Source: an uncultured Clostridia bacterium (GTDB taxonomy: Bacteria > Bacillota > Clostridia > Lachnospirales > CAG-274). Taken from it: DNA of 63,000 nucleotides. This document shows positions 40,468-50,425 of the stretch, piece after piece; position 1 is the stretch's first letter, and the number at the start of each line of letters is the position of its first letter. The translations under genes and the position numbers were made by a program. The DNA lies in the NCBI GenBank assembly GCA_944381435.1, contig CALWLD010000011.1, positions 1 to 63,000 on the forward strand. The letters run 5' to 3'. The notes beneath the pieces are model-generated. The model did not search any database, was not told where the DNA came from, and was given only the letters and a program-made list of their open reading frames with translations.

Positions 40468-41712
40468 TTAATTTCTTATTTGCCCATTACCTAAAACAAT
40501 GTATTTATAAGATGTTATTTCTTTTATACCCATAGGTCCACGTGCGTGTAGTTTTTGTGTGCTAATACCTATCTCGGCACCTAGCCCAAACTGTTCACCA
40601 TCTGTAAATCTTGTTGATGCATTAACATAAACAGCCGCCGAATCTATTTCATCTACAAACTTGTTGTAATTAGTATAATTTTCTGTAATAATAGCTTCAG
40701 AATGTCCTGTAGAATAAGTTTGTATATGTAAAATAGCATCTTCTATGCTATCTACACATTTTATAGCTAAAATATAATCTAAAAATTCTTCTTTCCAGTC
40801 GTCTTCTGTAGCCATTTTAGGATTTTTGCATATTTCACAAACAGTGCTATCTCCTCTTATTTCAACATTGTTTTCTATAAGTTTTTCACATATTTCAGGT
40901 AAAATTTCTTTAGCAATATTAGTATGAACTAATAATGTTTCCATAGCGTTACAAACAGAAGGACGTTGCACCTTAGCATTTAAAACAATATCTATAGCTT
41001 TATCTTTGTTAGCAAATTCGTCTATAAATATATGACAATTCCCAACCCCTGTTTCTATAACAGGTATAGTGCTATTTTCTATAACAGCTTTAATAAGCCC
41101 AGCACCACCTCTTGGTATTAACAAATCCACATAGTTATTCATTTTCATAAACTTTGTAGTTGTTTCTCGGTTTGTATCTTCTATAAGCATAACTATATTT
41201 TCGTTATAACCTAAATTTTTTATAGTTTTTCTAAATAAATCAACAATAGCTTTATTACTGTTTATAGCCTCTTTCCCACCTTTTAATATAACAGAGCTAG
41301 AAGCTTTAAAACACATAGCAAAAGCATCTGATGTAACGTTAGGTCTTGCCTCATAAATAATACCAATAACACCCATAGCAACTCTTTTTTTACCAACTTT
41401 AAGGCCATTAGGTAAAACCTTCATTTCTATATATTCATCTAAAGGGTCTTCTAAATTAGCTATTTGTAAAATACCATTTGCCATAGCCTGTATACGTTTT
41501 TCATCTAATAATAATCTATCTATAAGGCTTTCTTTTATATTATTTTTTTTAGCATTTTCTACATCTATTTTATTAGCTTTTATTATTTCTTGCGTATTAT
41601 CTAAAAGTGTATTAGCACAAGCTTTTAGTATTTCATTTTTTTCACAAGAATTAAGCTTTGCTAAATCTTTGCTAGCTTTTTTAGAATTTTTACATATTTC
41701 TATAAGCTCCAT
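40468..41712 (-). CDS. proA: Glutamate-5-semialdehyde dehydrogenase
   Basis: A 414-residue NADPH-dependent reductase of proline biosynthesis. It has GVIGIIYEARPNVT, LKGGKEAINSN, the catalytic cysteine in VQRPSVCNAMETLL, and AEIGISTQKLHARGPMG. Three bases separate it from proB. Confidence 0.95.
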   Translation of the reverse strand: MELIEICKNSKKASKDLAKLNSCEKNEILKACANTLLDNTQEIIKANKIDVENAKKNNIKESLIDRLLLDEKRIQAMANGILQIANLEDPLDEYIEMKVLPNGLKVGKKRVAMGVIGIIYEARPNVTSDAFAMCFKASSSVILKGGKEAINSNKAIVDLFRKTIKNLGYNENIVMLIEDTNRETTTKFMKMNNYVDLLIPRGGAGLIKAVIENSTIPVIETGVGNCHIFIDEFANKDKAIDIVLNAKVQRPSVCNAMETLLVHTNIAKEILPEICEKLIENNVEIRGDSTVCEICKNPKMATEDDWKEEFLDYILAIKCVDSIEDAILHIQTYSTGHSEAIITENYTNYNKFVDEIDSAAVYVNASTRFTDGEQFGLGAEIGISTQKLHARGPMGIKEITSYKYIVLGNGQIRN

Positions 41713-41715
41713 AAC

Positions 41716-42519
41716 CTACCCCCTGTTAGCAACAAATAAAGTACCTATGTTTTCGCCTTTTAATATTTTAAATAAAACACTAGCATCTTTACCAGATGCT
41801 ATAACCATATCTGCACCTTCTTCATTAACCATTTTTGCAGATGTTACCTTTGTTTTCATACCACCTGTACCTAAAGCACTGTTAGAGCCTTTAGCACTAT
41901 CTTCTATAGCATCGTCTATTTTTGTTATTTCGCTAATTATTTTAGCATCATCATATTTGTTAGGGTCTTTTGTATACATACCATCAATATCTGATAAAAT
42001 AATCAAAATATCTCCTTTAACAAGGTTGCAAACATAAGCAGATAAGCTATCATTATCAGAAAAGCCTTGTAATTCATCTGTAGAAATAGTATCATTTTCA
42101 TTAACAACAGGTATAACGCCCATTTCTAGCAATCTAAAAAGGGTATTTTGAGCATTTTCTCTTGTTATATCATTGTCAAAAACATCTTTTGTTAAAAGTA
42201 TTTGGGCAATTTTTTGGTTATACCTAGAAAAAAATCCTTCATATATTTGCATAAGAACACCTTGCCCAACAGCAGATGCTACCTGCTTTCCTATTATATC
42301 ACGTGGTCTTTCACTTAATGATAGCCTTTCGCTACCAACAGCAATAGCACCAGATGATACCAATATAACTTCTTTCCCTTGGTTTCTAATGTCCGTTAAA
42401 ACCCAGGCTAAATTTTCTATAGCTTGTAAGTTTATTTTACCGTTTTGATGTGTTAGAGAAGTTGTACCTATTTTTATAACTATTCTTTTATAATCTTTTA
42501 TTTTTTCTCTAAAATTCAT
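41716..42519 (-). CDS. proB: Glutamate 5-kinase (short form without PUA)
   Basis: A 267-residue amino-acid-kinase-fold enzyme. It has KIGTTSLTHQNGKI, VILVSSGAIAVGSERL, VPVVNENDTISTDEL, SDIDGMYTKDPNK and GTGGMKTKVTSAKM. The C-terminal PUA domain of long ProBs is absent, which is normal in many Firmicutes. With ProA it channels gamma-glutamyl phosphate to proline. Confidence 0.95.
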   Translation of the reverse strand: MNFREKIKDYKRIVIKIGTTSLTHQNGKINLQAIENLAWVLTDIRNQGKEVILVSSGAIAVGSERLSLSERPRDIIGKQVASAVGQGVLMQIYEGFFSRYNQKIAQILLTKDVFDNDITRENAQNTLFRLLEMGVIPVVNENDTISTDELQGFSDNDSLSAYVCNLVKGDILIILSDIDGMYTKDPNKYDDAKIISEITKIDDAIEDSAKGSNSALGTGGMKTKVTSAKMVNEEGADMVIASGKDASVLFKILKGENIGTLFVANRG

Positions 42520-42523
42520 AACA

Positions 42524-43351
42524 TTAACCTTTTATTATTTCGTTTGCTATATTTTTAAACTGTTCTTTTATAATATCATTACATTTTTCAAATCCATCTT
42601 TGTAAATATTAGCTAAATCTTTTGTTGTAGGTAATTTTGCAAGAAGCTTAACATTATTTTCTTTTAATAAATTTTCTGTTTCTTCCTCATCATAAATATA
42701 TATTTTTTCGCTACAGTTAGGACATAAAATATAGCTCATATTTTCTACAACACCATATATTTTAACACCCATTTTTTTAGCCATATTAATAGATTTTGTA
42801 ACAATCATAGATACCATACTTTGAGGTACAGATACAATAACAAGCCCTGTTAAAGGTATAGATTGCATAACAGTTAATGTTACATCACCTGTTCCAGGAG
42901 GCATATCTATAATAAGATAATCAAGCTCTTCCCATAAAACATCTGCCCAAAACTGATTTACACAGTTGCTAAGTAAAGAGCCACGCCATATAACAGGCTG
43001 GTTTTCATCTTTTATAAGAAGGTTTAAAGATATAACTTTTATCCCCTCTTTAGATACAACCGGTATAATCTCTTGGTTAGCAGTGCCCATAGCTTTTACG
43101 TCTTTGTCAATGCCTAAAAGCCTAACAACGCTAGGGCCTGTAATATCTGCATCTAATATACCAACTTTATATCCTTGGCTATTAAGCTCTTTAGCTAAAG
43201 ATACAGATACGGTGCTTTTACCAACACCACCTTTTCCGCTCATAACACCTATAACATTTTTTATTTTATTTTTAGGGTTTACTTTTATACCACAATCTTC
43301 TTGGCTTTTGCCACATCTTCCTTTAGATGGACAAGAATTACAATTTCCCAT
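42524..43351 (-). CDS. mrp: Mrp/ApbC-type Fe-S cluster carrier ATPase
   Basis: A 275-residue P-loop NTPase. Deviant Walker A SGKGGVGKST with the signature lysine, IIDMPPGTGDVTLT and the cluster-binding CPNC. An N-terminal cysteine-rich tail (CNSCPSKGRCGKSQEDC) resembles NBP35-like Mrp proteins and may hold a second Fe-S cluster. ATG with GGAG. Confidence 0.9.
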   Translation of the reverse strand: MGNCNSCPSKGRCGKSQEDCGIKVNPKNKIKNVIGVMSGKGGVGKSTVSVSLAKELNSQGYKVGILDADITGPSVVRLLGIDKDVKAMGTANQEIIPVVSKEGIKVISLNLLIKDENQPVIWRGSLLSNCVNQFWADVLWEELDYLIIDMPPGTGDVTLTVMQSIPLTGLVIVSVPQSMVSMIVTKSINMAKKMGVKIYGVVENMSYILCPNCSEKIYIYDEEETENLLKENNVKLLAKLPTTKDLANIYKDGFEKCNDIIKEQFKNIANEIIKG

Positions 43352-43486
43352 TTTATCATCTCCTTAAAAAATAATCTATATAAAATAATTAAAATCTTTC
43401 TTACATTAATATATTAACAAAACTAATATGCCTTGTCAAACCTAGCAGATATATTATTATCTAATAATAAGTATTGTGTATACCTA

Positions 43487-43515
43487 TTGAAAATATATAA
43501 AAAATAAAGTATAAT
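43487..43515 (+). promoter_or_regulatory. Promoter of the MBOAT/SGNH pair
   Basis: -35 TTGAAA (43487-43492), 17-bp spacer and -10 TATAAT (43510-43515), about 30 bp before the ATG. Confidence 0.75.
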
Positions 43516-43545
43516 TTAAAAAAATATAACTACAAGAGGTGCAAA

Positions 43546-45009
43546 ATGCTTTTTAATTCCCTTACATTTTTAATATTTTTATTAATAATATTAACATCTT
43601 ATTATATATTACCTTATAAATTTAGGTGGTATTTACTTTTCATAGGTAGCTGTATTTTTTATATGGCTTGGCGTATAGAATTTATATTTTTAATTTTATT
43701 TTCCAGCTTTTTTAACTATTATATAGGTATCTTAATAGAAAAATATAAAAATAAAGCCAAAGGTATATTATCTATAGGATTATTTATAAACTTTTTTATT
43801 TTGTTTGTTTTTAAATATAGTATATTTGTAAATCACTCTTTTATGAGCTTATACAACTATCTTAATATACCTTACCCTATAAAAGATTTTGATATAGTTT
43901 TGCCTATGGGTATATCTTTTTACACATTTCAGGCAACAAGCTATACAATAGATATTTATAGAAAAAGATATAAGGCAGAAAAAAATATGCTAAAAGTTGC
44001 CCTTTATATTATGTTTTTCCCACAGCTAGTAGCAGGGCCTATAGAGCGTGCTGATAGGCTTTTAAACCAGTTGTTTTTAAATCATAAATTTAACATTAAC
44101 AATATATCTACAGGCATAAAAATAATGCTTATAGGTTATTTTAAAAAAATAGTAATAGCAGATAGAGCTGCTATACTTGTTAATACTGTCTATAACTCAC
44201 CTTATGATTATAACGGAATATCTTTTATTATTGCTACAGTATTTTTTGCAGTTCAGCTATATTGTGATTTTAGCGGTTATTCAGACATAGCTATAGGCTG
44301 TGCAAAGCTTTTTGGAATAGACTTAATGGAAAACTTTAAAAGCCCCTATTTTTCAAAAACAATAAAAGAATTTTGGACAAGATGGCATATTTCTTTATCT
44401 AGTTGGTTTAAAGATTATTTATATATCCCTCTAGGTGGTAACAGAAAAGGAACTATAAGAACATATCTTAACTTAATGATTACCTTTTTGGTAAGTGGCT
44501 TATGGCACGGAGCAAACTATACCTTCATTATTTGGGGTGGTTTAAATGGTTTTTATCAAATAATTGGAGATTTAAAAAATAAAATGTTAAAAGCTTTAGG
44601 CTTTAATATAAAGAATAAATATATAAATAACTTTTTAAATATCTTTAGGATTTTGATAACTTTTAGCTTAATTTGTTTTTCTCTAATATTTTTTAGAGCC
44701 AATACTGTAAAAGATGCTTTTTATATAGTAGAAAATTTATTTAATGATATAACAAATATTAATAATATACAATATTTATATAATATTTCTACAGAGCTTG
44801 GGCTTAATATATTTGAAATTTTATTAGTAACTATGTGTATAGTTATTTTATTCTTTATTGAAATCTTTGAATATAAAAATCGTATATATATTAGCTTAAA
44901 CAAAGCACCATTTATAATAAGGTTTGCTTTTTACTATGTAATTACATTAATAATAATTTCTATGGGGGTGTTTAGCGATGCAGGACAATTTATCTACTTC
45001 CAGTTTTAA
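43546..45009 (+). CDS. MBOAT O-acyltransferase (AlgI/DltB-like)
   Basis: A 487-residue polytopic membrane protein that would carry acyl (usually acetyl) groups across the membrane. It has GISFYTFQATSYTIDIYRK, FFPQLVAGPIER, YCDFSGYSDIAIG, RWHISLSSWFKDYLYIPLGG and the catalytic-histidine segment SGLWHGANYTFIIWG. It partners the overlapping SGNH-like gene, as AlgI partners AlgJ/AlgX. The acceptor glycan is unknown. Confidence 0.9.
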   Translation: MLFNSLTFLIFLLIILTSYYILPYKFRWYLLFIGSCIFYMAWRIEFIFLILFSSFFNYYIGILIEKYKNKAKGILSIGLFINFFILFVFKYSIFVNHSFMSLYNYLNIPYPIKDFDIVLPMGISFYTFQATSYTIDIYRKRYKAEKNMLKVALYIMFFPQLVAGPIERADRLLNQLFLNHKFNINNISTGIKIMLIGYFKKIVIADRAAILVNTVYNSPYDYNGISFIIATVFFAVQLYCDFSGYSDIAIGCAKLFGIDLMENFKSPYFSKTIKEFWTRWHISLSSWFKDYLYIPLGGNRKGTIRTYLNLMITFLVSGLWHGANYTFIIWGGLNGFYQIIGDLKNKMLKALGFNIKNKYINNFLNIFRILITFSLICFSLIFFRANTVKDAFYIVENLFNDITNINNIQYLYNISTELGLNIFEILLVTMCIVILFFIEIFEYKNRIYISLNKAPFIIRFAFYYVITLIIISMGVFSDAGQFIYFQF

Positions 45010-46030
45010 GGACAACATAAAGTTTTTAATAAAAATTTTTATTTTTATCTTATGTTTAATACCTATGATAATTTTTATAGGTAAAAAATATTCATCTGCT
45101 AGCACAGAAAATGTTATAAACCTTTTTAATCAAAGGAGATTTGAAGATTTTTATGCTTTAGAAGAAAATAGCTTAGATATGGTGTTTTTAGGTTCTTCTC
45201 ATTCTTATTGTACCTTTAACCCTGAAATTTTTGATAATAACCTTGGCACAAATAGCTTTCAGTTAGGTATGCCTTTGCAACACCCAGATTCTACTTACTA
45301 CACATTAAAAGAAGTGTTAAACTATCAAAAGCCAAAAGTTGTAGTTATGGAAGTTTATTTTGATTTACTAAAAAATGATTTTGAGCTTAACCAAGTTAAA
45401 ACTCTTTTTCAAGTTTTAGATAATGAAGATTTGAAAAACGAATATATAAAAGAAGATTTTCCTCTTTCTGAAAAAGTAAAATATAAAACAAATATATTAA
45501 AATATCAAGCAGATTATTTTGCATATAAAGGTAATGAATATAACAACAAAATAAAAAATAAATTTAATGTTAAAGATAAAGAAACAAAAAAACAAAAAGG
45601 TATAGAAGAATACGCTTCTAAAGGCTATGTGTACTGTAATTATACTATGCTAGAAGATGAGTATGATAAAACTAACCAATTTAAAAATTTAGATGGCAAA
45701 GATTTTGAATTTTCTAACACACAAAAGGACTTTTTAATAAAAATAATTAACCTTTGTAAAGAAAATGACATAGAACTTATATTTGTTACAGCACCTATTG
45801 CAAATGTATCTTTAGATTATATACAAAACTATGATTTAATACACAACCAAATAGCAAATTTTGCAAAGGAAAACAATATATTTTATATAGATTATAATTT
45901 AATAAATAAAGAAGAAAACTTACTTACAAATGAAAATTTTAGAGATGATGCTCATCTTAATGATAGTGGTGTTAAGATAGTATCTAATCATTTTTTAGAT
46001 GTCTTAAAAGAACATAATTTATTAAAGTAA
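44978..46030 (+). CDS. SGNH/AlgJ-like membrane-anchored O-acetyl transfer protein
   Basis: A 350-residue protein with one N-terminal membrane anchor (IKIFIFILCLIPMIIFIG) and an outside SGNH-hydrolase-like domain. The nucleophile serine is probably in VFLGSSHSYCTFNP, and the Asp-x-x-His pair in RDDAHLNDSGVKI. Overlaps the MBOAT gene by 32 bases, so the two act together: MBOAT loads, SGNH transfers. Confidence 0.8.
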   Translation: MQDNLSTSSFKDNIKFLIKIFIFILCLIPMIIFIGKKYSSASTENVINLFNQRRFEDFYALEENSLDMVFLGSSHSYCTFNPEIFDNNLGTNSFQLGMPLQHPDSTYYTLKEVLNYQKPKVVVMEVYFDLLKNDFELNQVKTLFQVLDNEDLKNEYIKEDFPLSEKVKYKTNILKYQADYFAYKGNEYNNKIKNKFNVKDKETKKQKGIEEYASKGYVYCNYTMLEDEYDKTNQFKNLDGKDFEFSNTQKDFLIKIINLCKENDIELIFVTAPIANVSLDYIQNYDLIHNQIANFAKENNIFYIDYNLINKEENLLTNENFRDDAHLNDSGVKIVSNHFLDVLKEHNLLK

Positions 46031-46070
46031 AAATAGGAATACACTAATTAAATTAGTGTATTCCTATTTT
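46030..46070. terminator. Bidirectional terminator
   Basis: AAAATAGGAATACACTAATT / AAATTAGTGTATTCCTATTTT, a 20-bp near-perfect hairpin between the convergent SGNH and hexapeptide acetyltransferase genes. Confidence 0.85.
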
Positions 46071-46618
46071 AATGAACGTATTACCTTGCAAGGATTACCA
46101 ACAGCTAGGCTATTTGGCGGTATATCTTTTGTAACAACACTTCCTGCTCCGATAACACAATTATCACCAATTGTTACTCCTGGAAGAACAATAACTCCTG
46201 TGCAAAGCCATACATTGTTTCCAATCTTTACAGGGTGTGAATATTCTAACCCTTTTATTCTTTCTTCTACAACCATAGAATGTTCTTCTGTTACAAGACA
46301 TACGTTTGGAGCTATAAATACATTATCTCCAATGATAATTTTACCTGCGTCCATAAGCTTACAATCTGTATTTAAGAAAAAATTATCTCCAACCTCTATA
46401 TTATATCCATAAGTGCAAAAAAATGGTTGTTCAATAATACAATTTTTACCAACTTTACCTAACAAGTCTTTTATTGCTATTTCTCTTTTTTCTGTATCTA
46501 AAGGATTAATGTTATTATATTCATATAATTTTTTTGTTTTTATATTTCTTTCTTCAATAAGTTCTTCAACATTAGGTTGGTATAAAACACCCTTATGAGA
46601 TTTTTCTTTTTCTGTCAT
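46064..46618 (-). CDS. Maltose/galactoside O-acetyltransferase family
   Basis: A 184-residue left-handed beta-helix acetyltransferase. An N-terminal Mac domain (LYQPNVEELIEERNIKTKKLYEYN) is followed by hexapeptide repeats with CTYGYNIEVGDNFFLN and VWLCTGVIVLPGVTIGDNCVIGAGSVVTKDIPP, and the catalytic histidine in TEEHSM. Acetylates sugars with acetyl-CoA; the natural substrate cannot be told. Its stop codon overlaps the terminator. Confidence 0.9.
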   Translation of the reverse strand: MTEKEKSHKGVLYQPNVEELIEERNIKTKKLYEYNNINPLDTEKREIAIKDLLGKVGKNCIIEQPFFCTYGYNIEVGDNFFLNTDCKLMDAGKIIIGDNVFIAPNVCLVTEEHSMVVEERIKGLEYSHPVKIGNNVWLCTGVIVLPGVTIGDNCVIGAGSVVTKDIPPNSLAVGNPCKVIRSLK

Positions 46619-46778
46619 AAATTATCCTCCTTTTATATCTTATTTTCCCTTAATTATAGCATTTAAAATTTTCTATTACAATATCTTATTTATATATTAT
46701 TATTATAGGTATAACAATAACTTATAAGCTATATGTAAAAAAACTATTGTTAAAATAATAATTTTTATTTACTAATCA

Positions 46779-46807
46779 TTGCAAAGTTGATATAATATTT
46801 ATATAAT
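46779..46807 (+). promoter_or_regulatory. nifJ promoter
   Basis: -35 TTGCAA (46779-46784), 17-bp spacer and -10 TATAAT (46802-46807), about 70 bp before the start. Confidence 0.75.
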
Positions 46808-46878
46808 ATATAAACTATGTAAATGTTTAAATATTAGCTTTTAAAATTAAGCTTTAATTATAAAAGGAGGACTTGAAA

Positions 46879-49800
46879 ATGTCTAAAATTATGAAAACTA
46901 TGGACGGTAACCAAGCTGCTGCAGAGGTTTCTTATCAATTTTCTGAAGTAGCTAATATCTTCCCTATTACACCATCATCTCCTATGGCAGAACACGTTGA
47001 TGAATGGGCTGCTAAAGGCAAAAAAAATATGTTTGGTCAAACTGTTAAGGTTGTAGAAATGCAATCTGAAGGTGGTGCTGCTGGTGCTTTACACGGTGCT
47101 TTAGCTACAGGTGCTTTAGCTACTACATACACAGCATCTCAAGGCTTACTTCTTATGATACCTAATATGTATAAAATAGCAGGTGAGCTTTTACCTTGTG
47201 TAATCCACGTTAGTGCTCGTACTATTGCAGGTCACGCTCTTAGTATCTTTGGCGACCATTCAGACGTTATGGCTTGTCGTCAAACAGGCTTTGCTATGCT
47301 TGCATCTTCTAACGTACAAGAGGTTATGGATTTATCAACTGTTTCTCATTTATCTACATTAAAATCTAGAGTGCCTTTCTTAAATTTCTTTGATGGCTTT
47401 AGAACATCTCACGAAATTCAAAAAATCGAAGTTTTAGATTTTGATAAAGTTAAAGAGCTTGTTGATATGGACGCTATCAAACGTTTTAAAGATAACGCAT
47501 TAAGCCCTCATAACCCTGTTACTAGAGGTACTGCTCAAAACTCTGATATCTTCTTCCAAGCTAAAGAAGCATCTAATCCTTTCTATAATAATGTTCCTGC
47601 TATTGTAGAAGAATATTTAGGTGAAATTAACAAATTAACAGGTAGAGATTATAAATTATTTAACTACTATGGTGACCCAGAAGCTGAAAAAGTTATTGTT
47701 GCTATTGGTTCTGTATGTGATACAATTTCAGAAACAATTGACTTTTTAAGAGCTAAAGGCGAAAAAGTTGGTTTAGTAAATGTACATTTATTTAGACCTT
47801 TTGTACCTGAAAAATTATTAGAGGCTATCCCTACTACTGCTAAAAAAATCGCTGTATTAGATAGAACAAAAGAACCTGGTGCTTTAGGCGAACCTTTATA
47901 TCAAGATGTATGTACAGCATTCTTTAATTCTGATAGAAAAGCTACTATAGTTGGTGGTAGATATGGTCTTAGCTCAAAAGATACTACTCCTGCTCAAATT
48001 ATAGCAGTTTATGAAAACCTTGACTTAGAACAACCTAAAAATGGATTTACTGTTGGTATTAACGATGATGTTACTCATTTATCATTAAAAGTTGGTAAAG
48101 AAGTAGATGTTACAGATGAAAATACTATCAGCTGTAAATTCTGGGGCTTAGGTGCTGACGGTACTGTTGGTGCTAACAAAAACTCTATCAAAATTATCGG
48201 TGACCACACAGATATGTATGCACAAGCATATTTTGCTTATGACTCTAAAAAATCTGGTGGTTTAACAACATCTCATTTACGTTTTGGTAAAAAATTAATT
48301 CGTGCACCATATCTTGTTACTACAGCAGATTTTATAGCTTGTCACCAACCTTCATACCTTGATAAATATGATATTTTAGAAGGCTTAAAAGAAGGTGGTA
48401 GCTTCTTATTAAACTGTAAATGGAATGATGCAGAATTAGATGAAAACTTACCTGCTAACATTAAAAGATATATTGCAGAGAACAAAATTAATTTCTACAC
48501 AATAGACGCTGTTGCTATTGCTAAAGAAATCGGTCTTGGTAAACGTTTTAATGCTGTTTTACAATCTGCTTTCTTTAAAATTGCAAACATTATCCCTGCT
48601 GAAGAAGCTATCAAATATATGAAAGAAGCTATTGTTAAAGCTTATGGTAAAAAAGGCGAAAAAGTTGTTGCTATGAACCAACAAGCAGTTGAAAAAGGTA
48701 TGGAGCTTGTTAAAAAAGTTGAAGTTCCTGCTAGCTGGGCTAACGCAGAAGATGTTGCTAAAGTTGAAACTAGCATTCATAAACCTGAATTTATTACAAA
48801 AATATTAGAACCTATCAATGCTATGAAAGGTGATAACTTACCTGTTTCTGCATTTGTAGGTTATGAAGATGGTACATTTGAAAATGGTACTGCTGCATTT
48901 GAAAAACGTGGTGTTGCTATTGAAGTGCCTGAATGGAACATTGATAACTGTATCCAATGTAACCAATGTTCTTATGTTTGTCCTCACGCAGTTATTAGAC
49001 CATTCTTAGTAAATGAAGAAGAGGCTAAAAACGCTCCTGAAGGATTTGAAACTAAAAAAGCTATCGGTAAAGGCTTTGAAGATTACACTTACAGAATACA
49101 AGTTTCTGTTTTAGACTGTACAGGCTGTGGAAACTGTGTTGAAATTTGTCCTGCTAAAGAAAAAGCTATCGTTATGAAACCACTTGATACTCAAATGAAC
49201 GAAGTTCCTAACTGGGAGTATGCTGTAGCTTTATCTCCAAAAGAAAACCCAATGGACAAAAAATCTATCAAAGGTAGCCAATTTGAACAACCATTATTCG
49301 AGTTCTCTGGTGCTTGTCCTGGTTGTGGTGAAACACCTTATGCTAAACTTATCACTCAATTATTCGGTGATAGAATGTATATAGCTAACGCTACAGGTTG
49401 TTCTTCTATCTGGGGTGGTTCTGCACCTAGCACACCTTATACTAAAAACCATAACGGACACGGTCCTGCTTGGGCAAACTCTTTATTTGAAGATAATGCT
49501 GAATTTGGTTTAGGTATGGCAATAAGTGTTTCTAAACAAAGAAATACATTAAAAGAAAAAGCAGAAGCTATCATTAGCTCTACATCTAATGCAAGCTTAA
49601 AAGATGCTTTACAAGCTTGGATTGATACAATGCACAAAGGTGAAGAATCTAAAGCTACATCTAAAGCAGTTGTAGAGGCTCTTGCTGGTGAAACAAGCGA
49701 AGAAGCTAAATATATATTAGAAAACCAAAAACACCTTGTTAAAAACTCTCAATGGATATTTGGTGGAGATGGTTGGGCTTATGACATCGGTTACGGCGGT

Positions 49801-50385
49801 TTAGACCACGCTCTTGCATCTGGCGAAGATATAAATGTATTTGTATTTGATACAGAAATATATTCTAACACAGGTGGTCAAGCATCTAAAGCTACTCCAA
49901 CTGCTGCTATAGCTAAATTTGCTGCATCTGGTAAAAGAGTACGTAAAAAAGACCTTGGTATGATGGCTATGAGCTATGGTTATGTATATGTTGCTCAAGT
50001 TTCTATGGGTGCAGATAAAAACCAAGTTTTAAAAGCTATTGTTGAAGCTGAAAGCTATCCAGGTCCATCATTAATTATCGCTTATGCTCCTTGTATAAGC
50101 CACGGTATTAATATGACTTATTCTTTAGAAGAAGCTAAAAAAGCTGTAGAATGTGGCTACTGGCAATTATACAGATTTAACCCACTTCTTGAAGAAGAAG
50201 GCAAAAATCCATTTATCTTAGATTCTAAAGAACCTACAAGCTCATTTAGAGATTTCTTATCTGGCGAAGTTCGTTATACATCTTTACAACGTGCATTCCC
50301 AGAGCTTGCAGACCAATTATTCGATTTATGTGAAAAAGACGCTAAAAAACGTTTAGATACTTATAAAAAACTTGCAGACGCATAA
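46879..50385 (+). CDS. nifJ: Pyruvate:ferredoxin oxidoreductase
   Basis: A 1168-residue single-chain PFOR that turns pyruvate and CoA into acetyl-CoA, CO2 and reduced ferredoxin. Order: pyruvate-binding domain (FPITPSSPMAEHVDEWA), domain II, gamma domain (FWGLGADGTVGANKNSIK), two [4Fe-4S] motifs (CIQCNQCSYVCP, CTGCGNCVEICP), then TPP domain (FSGACPGCGETPYAK, GGDGWAYDIGYGG, FDTEIYSNTGGQASK). Start at ATG 46879 after AGGAGG. High use of GCT/GGT-type codons suggests strong expression. Monocistronic, with terminator after. Confidence 0.97.
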   Translation: MSKIMKTMDGNQAAAEVSYQFSEVANIFPITPSSPMAEHVDEWAAKGKKNMFGQTVKVVEMQSEGGAAGALHGALATGALATTYTASQGLLLMIPNMYKIAGELLPCVIHVSARTIAGHALSIFGDHSDVMACRQTGFAMLASSNVQEVMDLSTVSHLSTLKSRVPFLNFFDGFRTSHEIQKIEVLDFDKVKELVDMDAIKRFKDNALSPHNPVTRGTAQNSDIFFQAKEASNPFYNNVPAIVEEYLGEINKLTGRDYKLFNYYGDPEAEKVIVAIGSVCDTISETIDFLRAKGEKVGLVNVHLFRPFVPEKLLEAIPTTAKKIAVLDRTKEPGALGEPLYQDVCTAFFNSDRKATIVGGRYGLSSKDTTPAQIIAVYENLDLEQPKNGFTVGINDDVTHLSLKVGKEVDVTDENTISCKFWGLGADGTVGANKNSIKIIGDHTDMYAQAYFAYDSKKSGGLTTSHLRFGKKLIRAPYLVTTADFIACHQPSYLDKYDILEGLKEGGSFLLNCKWNDAELDENLPANIKRYIAENKINFYTIDAVAIAKEIGLGKRFNAVLQSAFFKIANIIPAEEAIKYMKEAIVKAYGKKGEKVVAMNQQAVEKGMELVKKVEVPASWANAEDVAKVETSIHKPEFITKILEPINAMKGDNLPVSAFVGYEDGTFENGTAAFEKRGVAIEVPEWNIDNCIQCNQCSYVCPHAVIRPFLVNEEEAKNAPEGFETKKAIGKGFEDYTYRIQVSVLDCTGCGNCVEICPAKEKAIVMKPLDTQMNEVPNWEYAVALSPKENPMDKKSIKGSQFEQPLFEFSGACPGCGETPYAKLITQLFGDRMYIANATGCSSIWGGSAPSTPYTKNHNGHGPAWANSLFEDNAEFGLGMAISVSKQRNTLKEKAEAIISSTSNASLKDALQAWIDTMHKGEESKATSKAVVEALAGETSEEAKYILENQKHLVKNSQWIFGGDGWAYDIGYGGLDHALASGEDINVFVFDTEIYSNTGGQASKATPTAAIAKFAASGKRVRKKDLGMMAMSYGYVYVAQVSMGADKNQVLKAIVEAESYPGPSLIIAYAPCISHGINMTYSLEEAKKAVECGYWQLYRFNPLLEEEGKNPFILDSKEPTSSFRDFLSGEVRYTSLQRAFPELADQLFDLCEKDAKKRLDTYKKLADA

Positions 50386-50395
50386 GATAAAAAAT

Positions 50396-50425
50396 AAAAA
50401 GTGAAGACAAAGTCTTCACTTTTTA
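50396..50425. terminator. nifJ terminator (bidirectional)
   Basis: AAAAAGTGAAGAC-AAA-GTCTTCACTTTTT, perfect stem between nifJ and the convergent DUF5808 gene. Confidence 0.88.

Noticed and set aside
43352-43546. T-box or other leader for the mrp-proB-proA genes
   Set aside because: No T-box sequence or specifier-loop layout was found in the region upstream of mrp.
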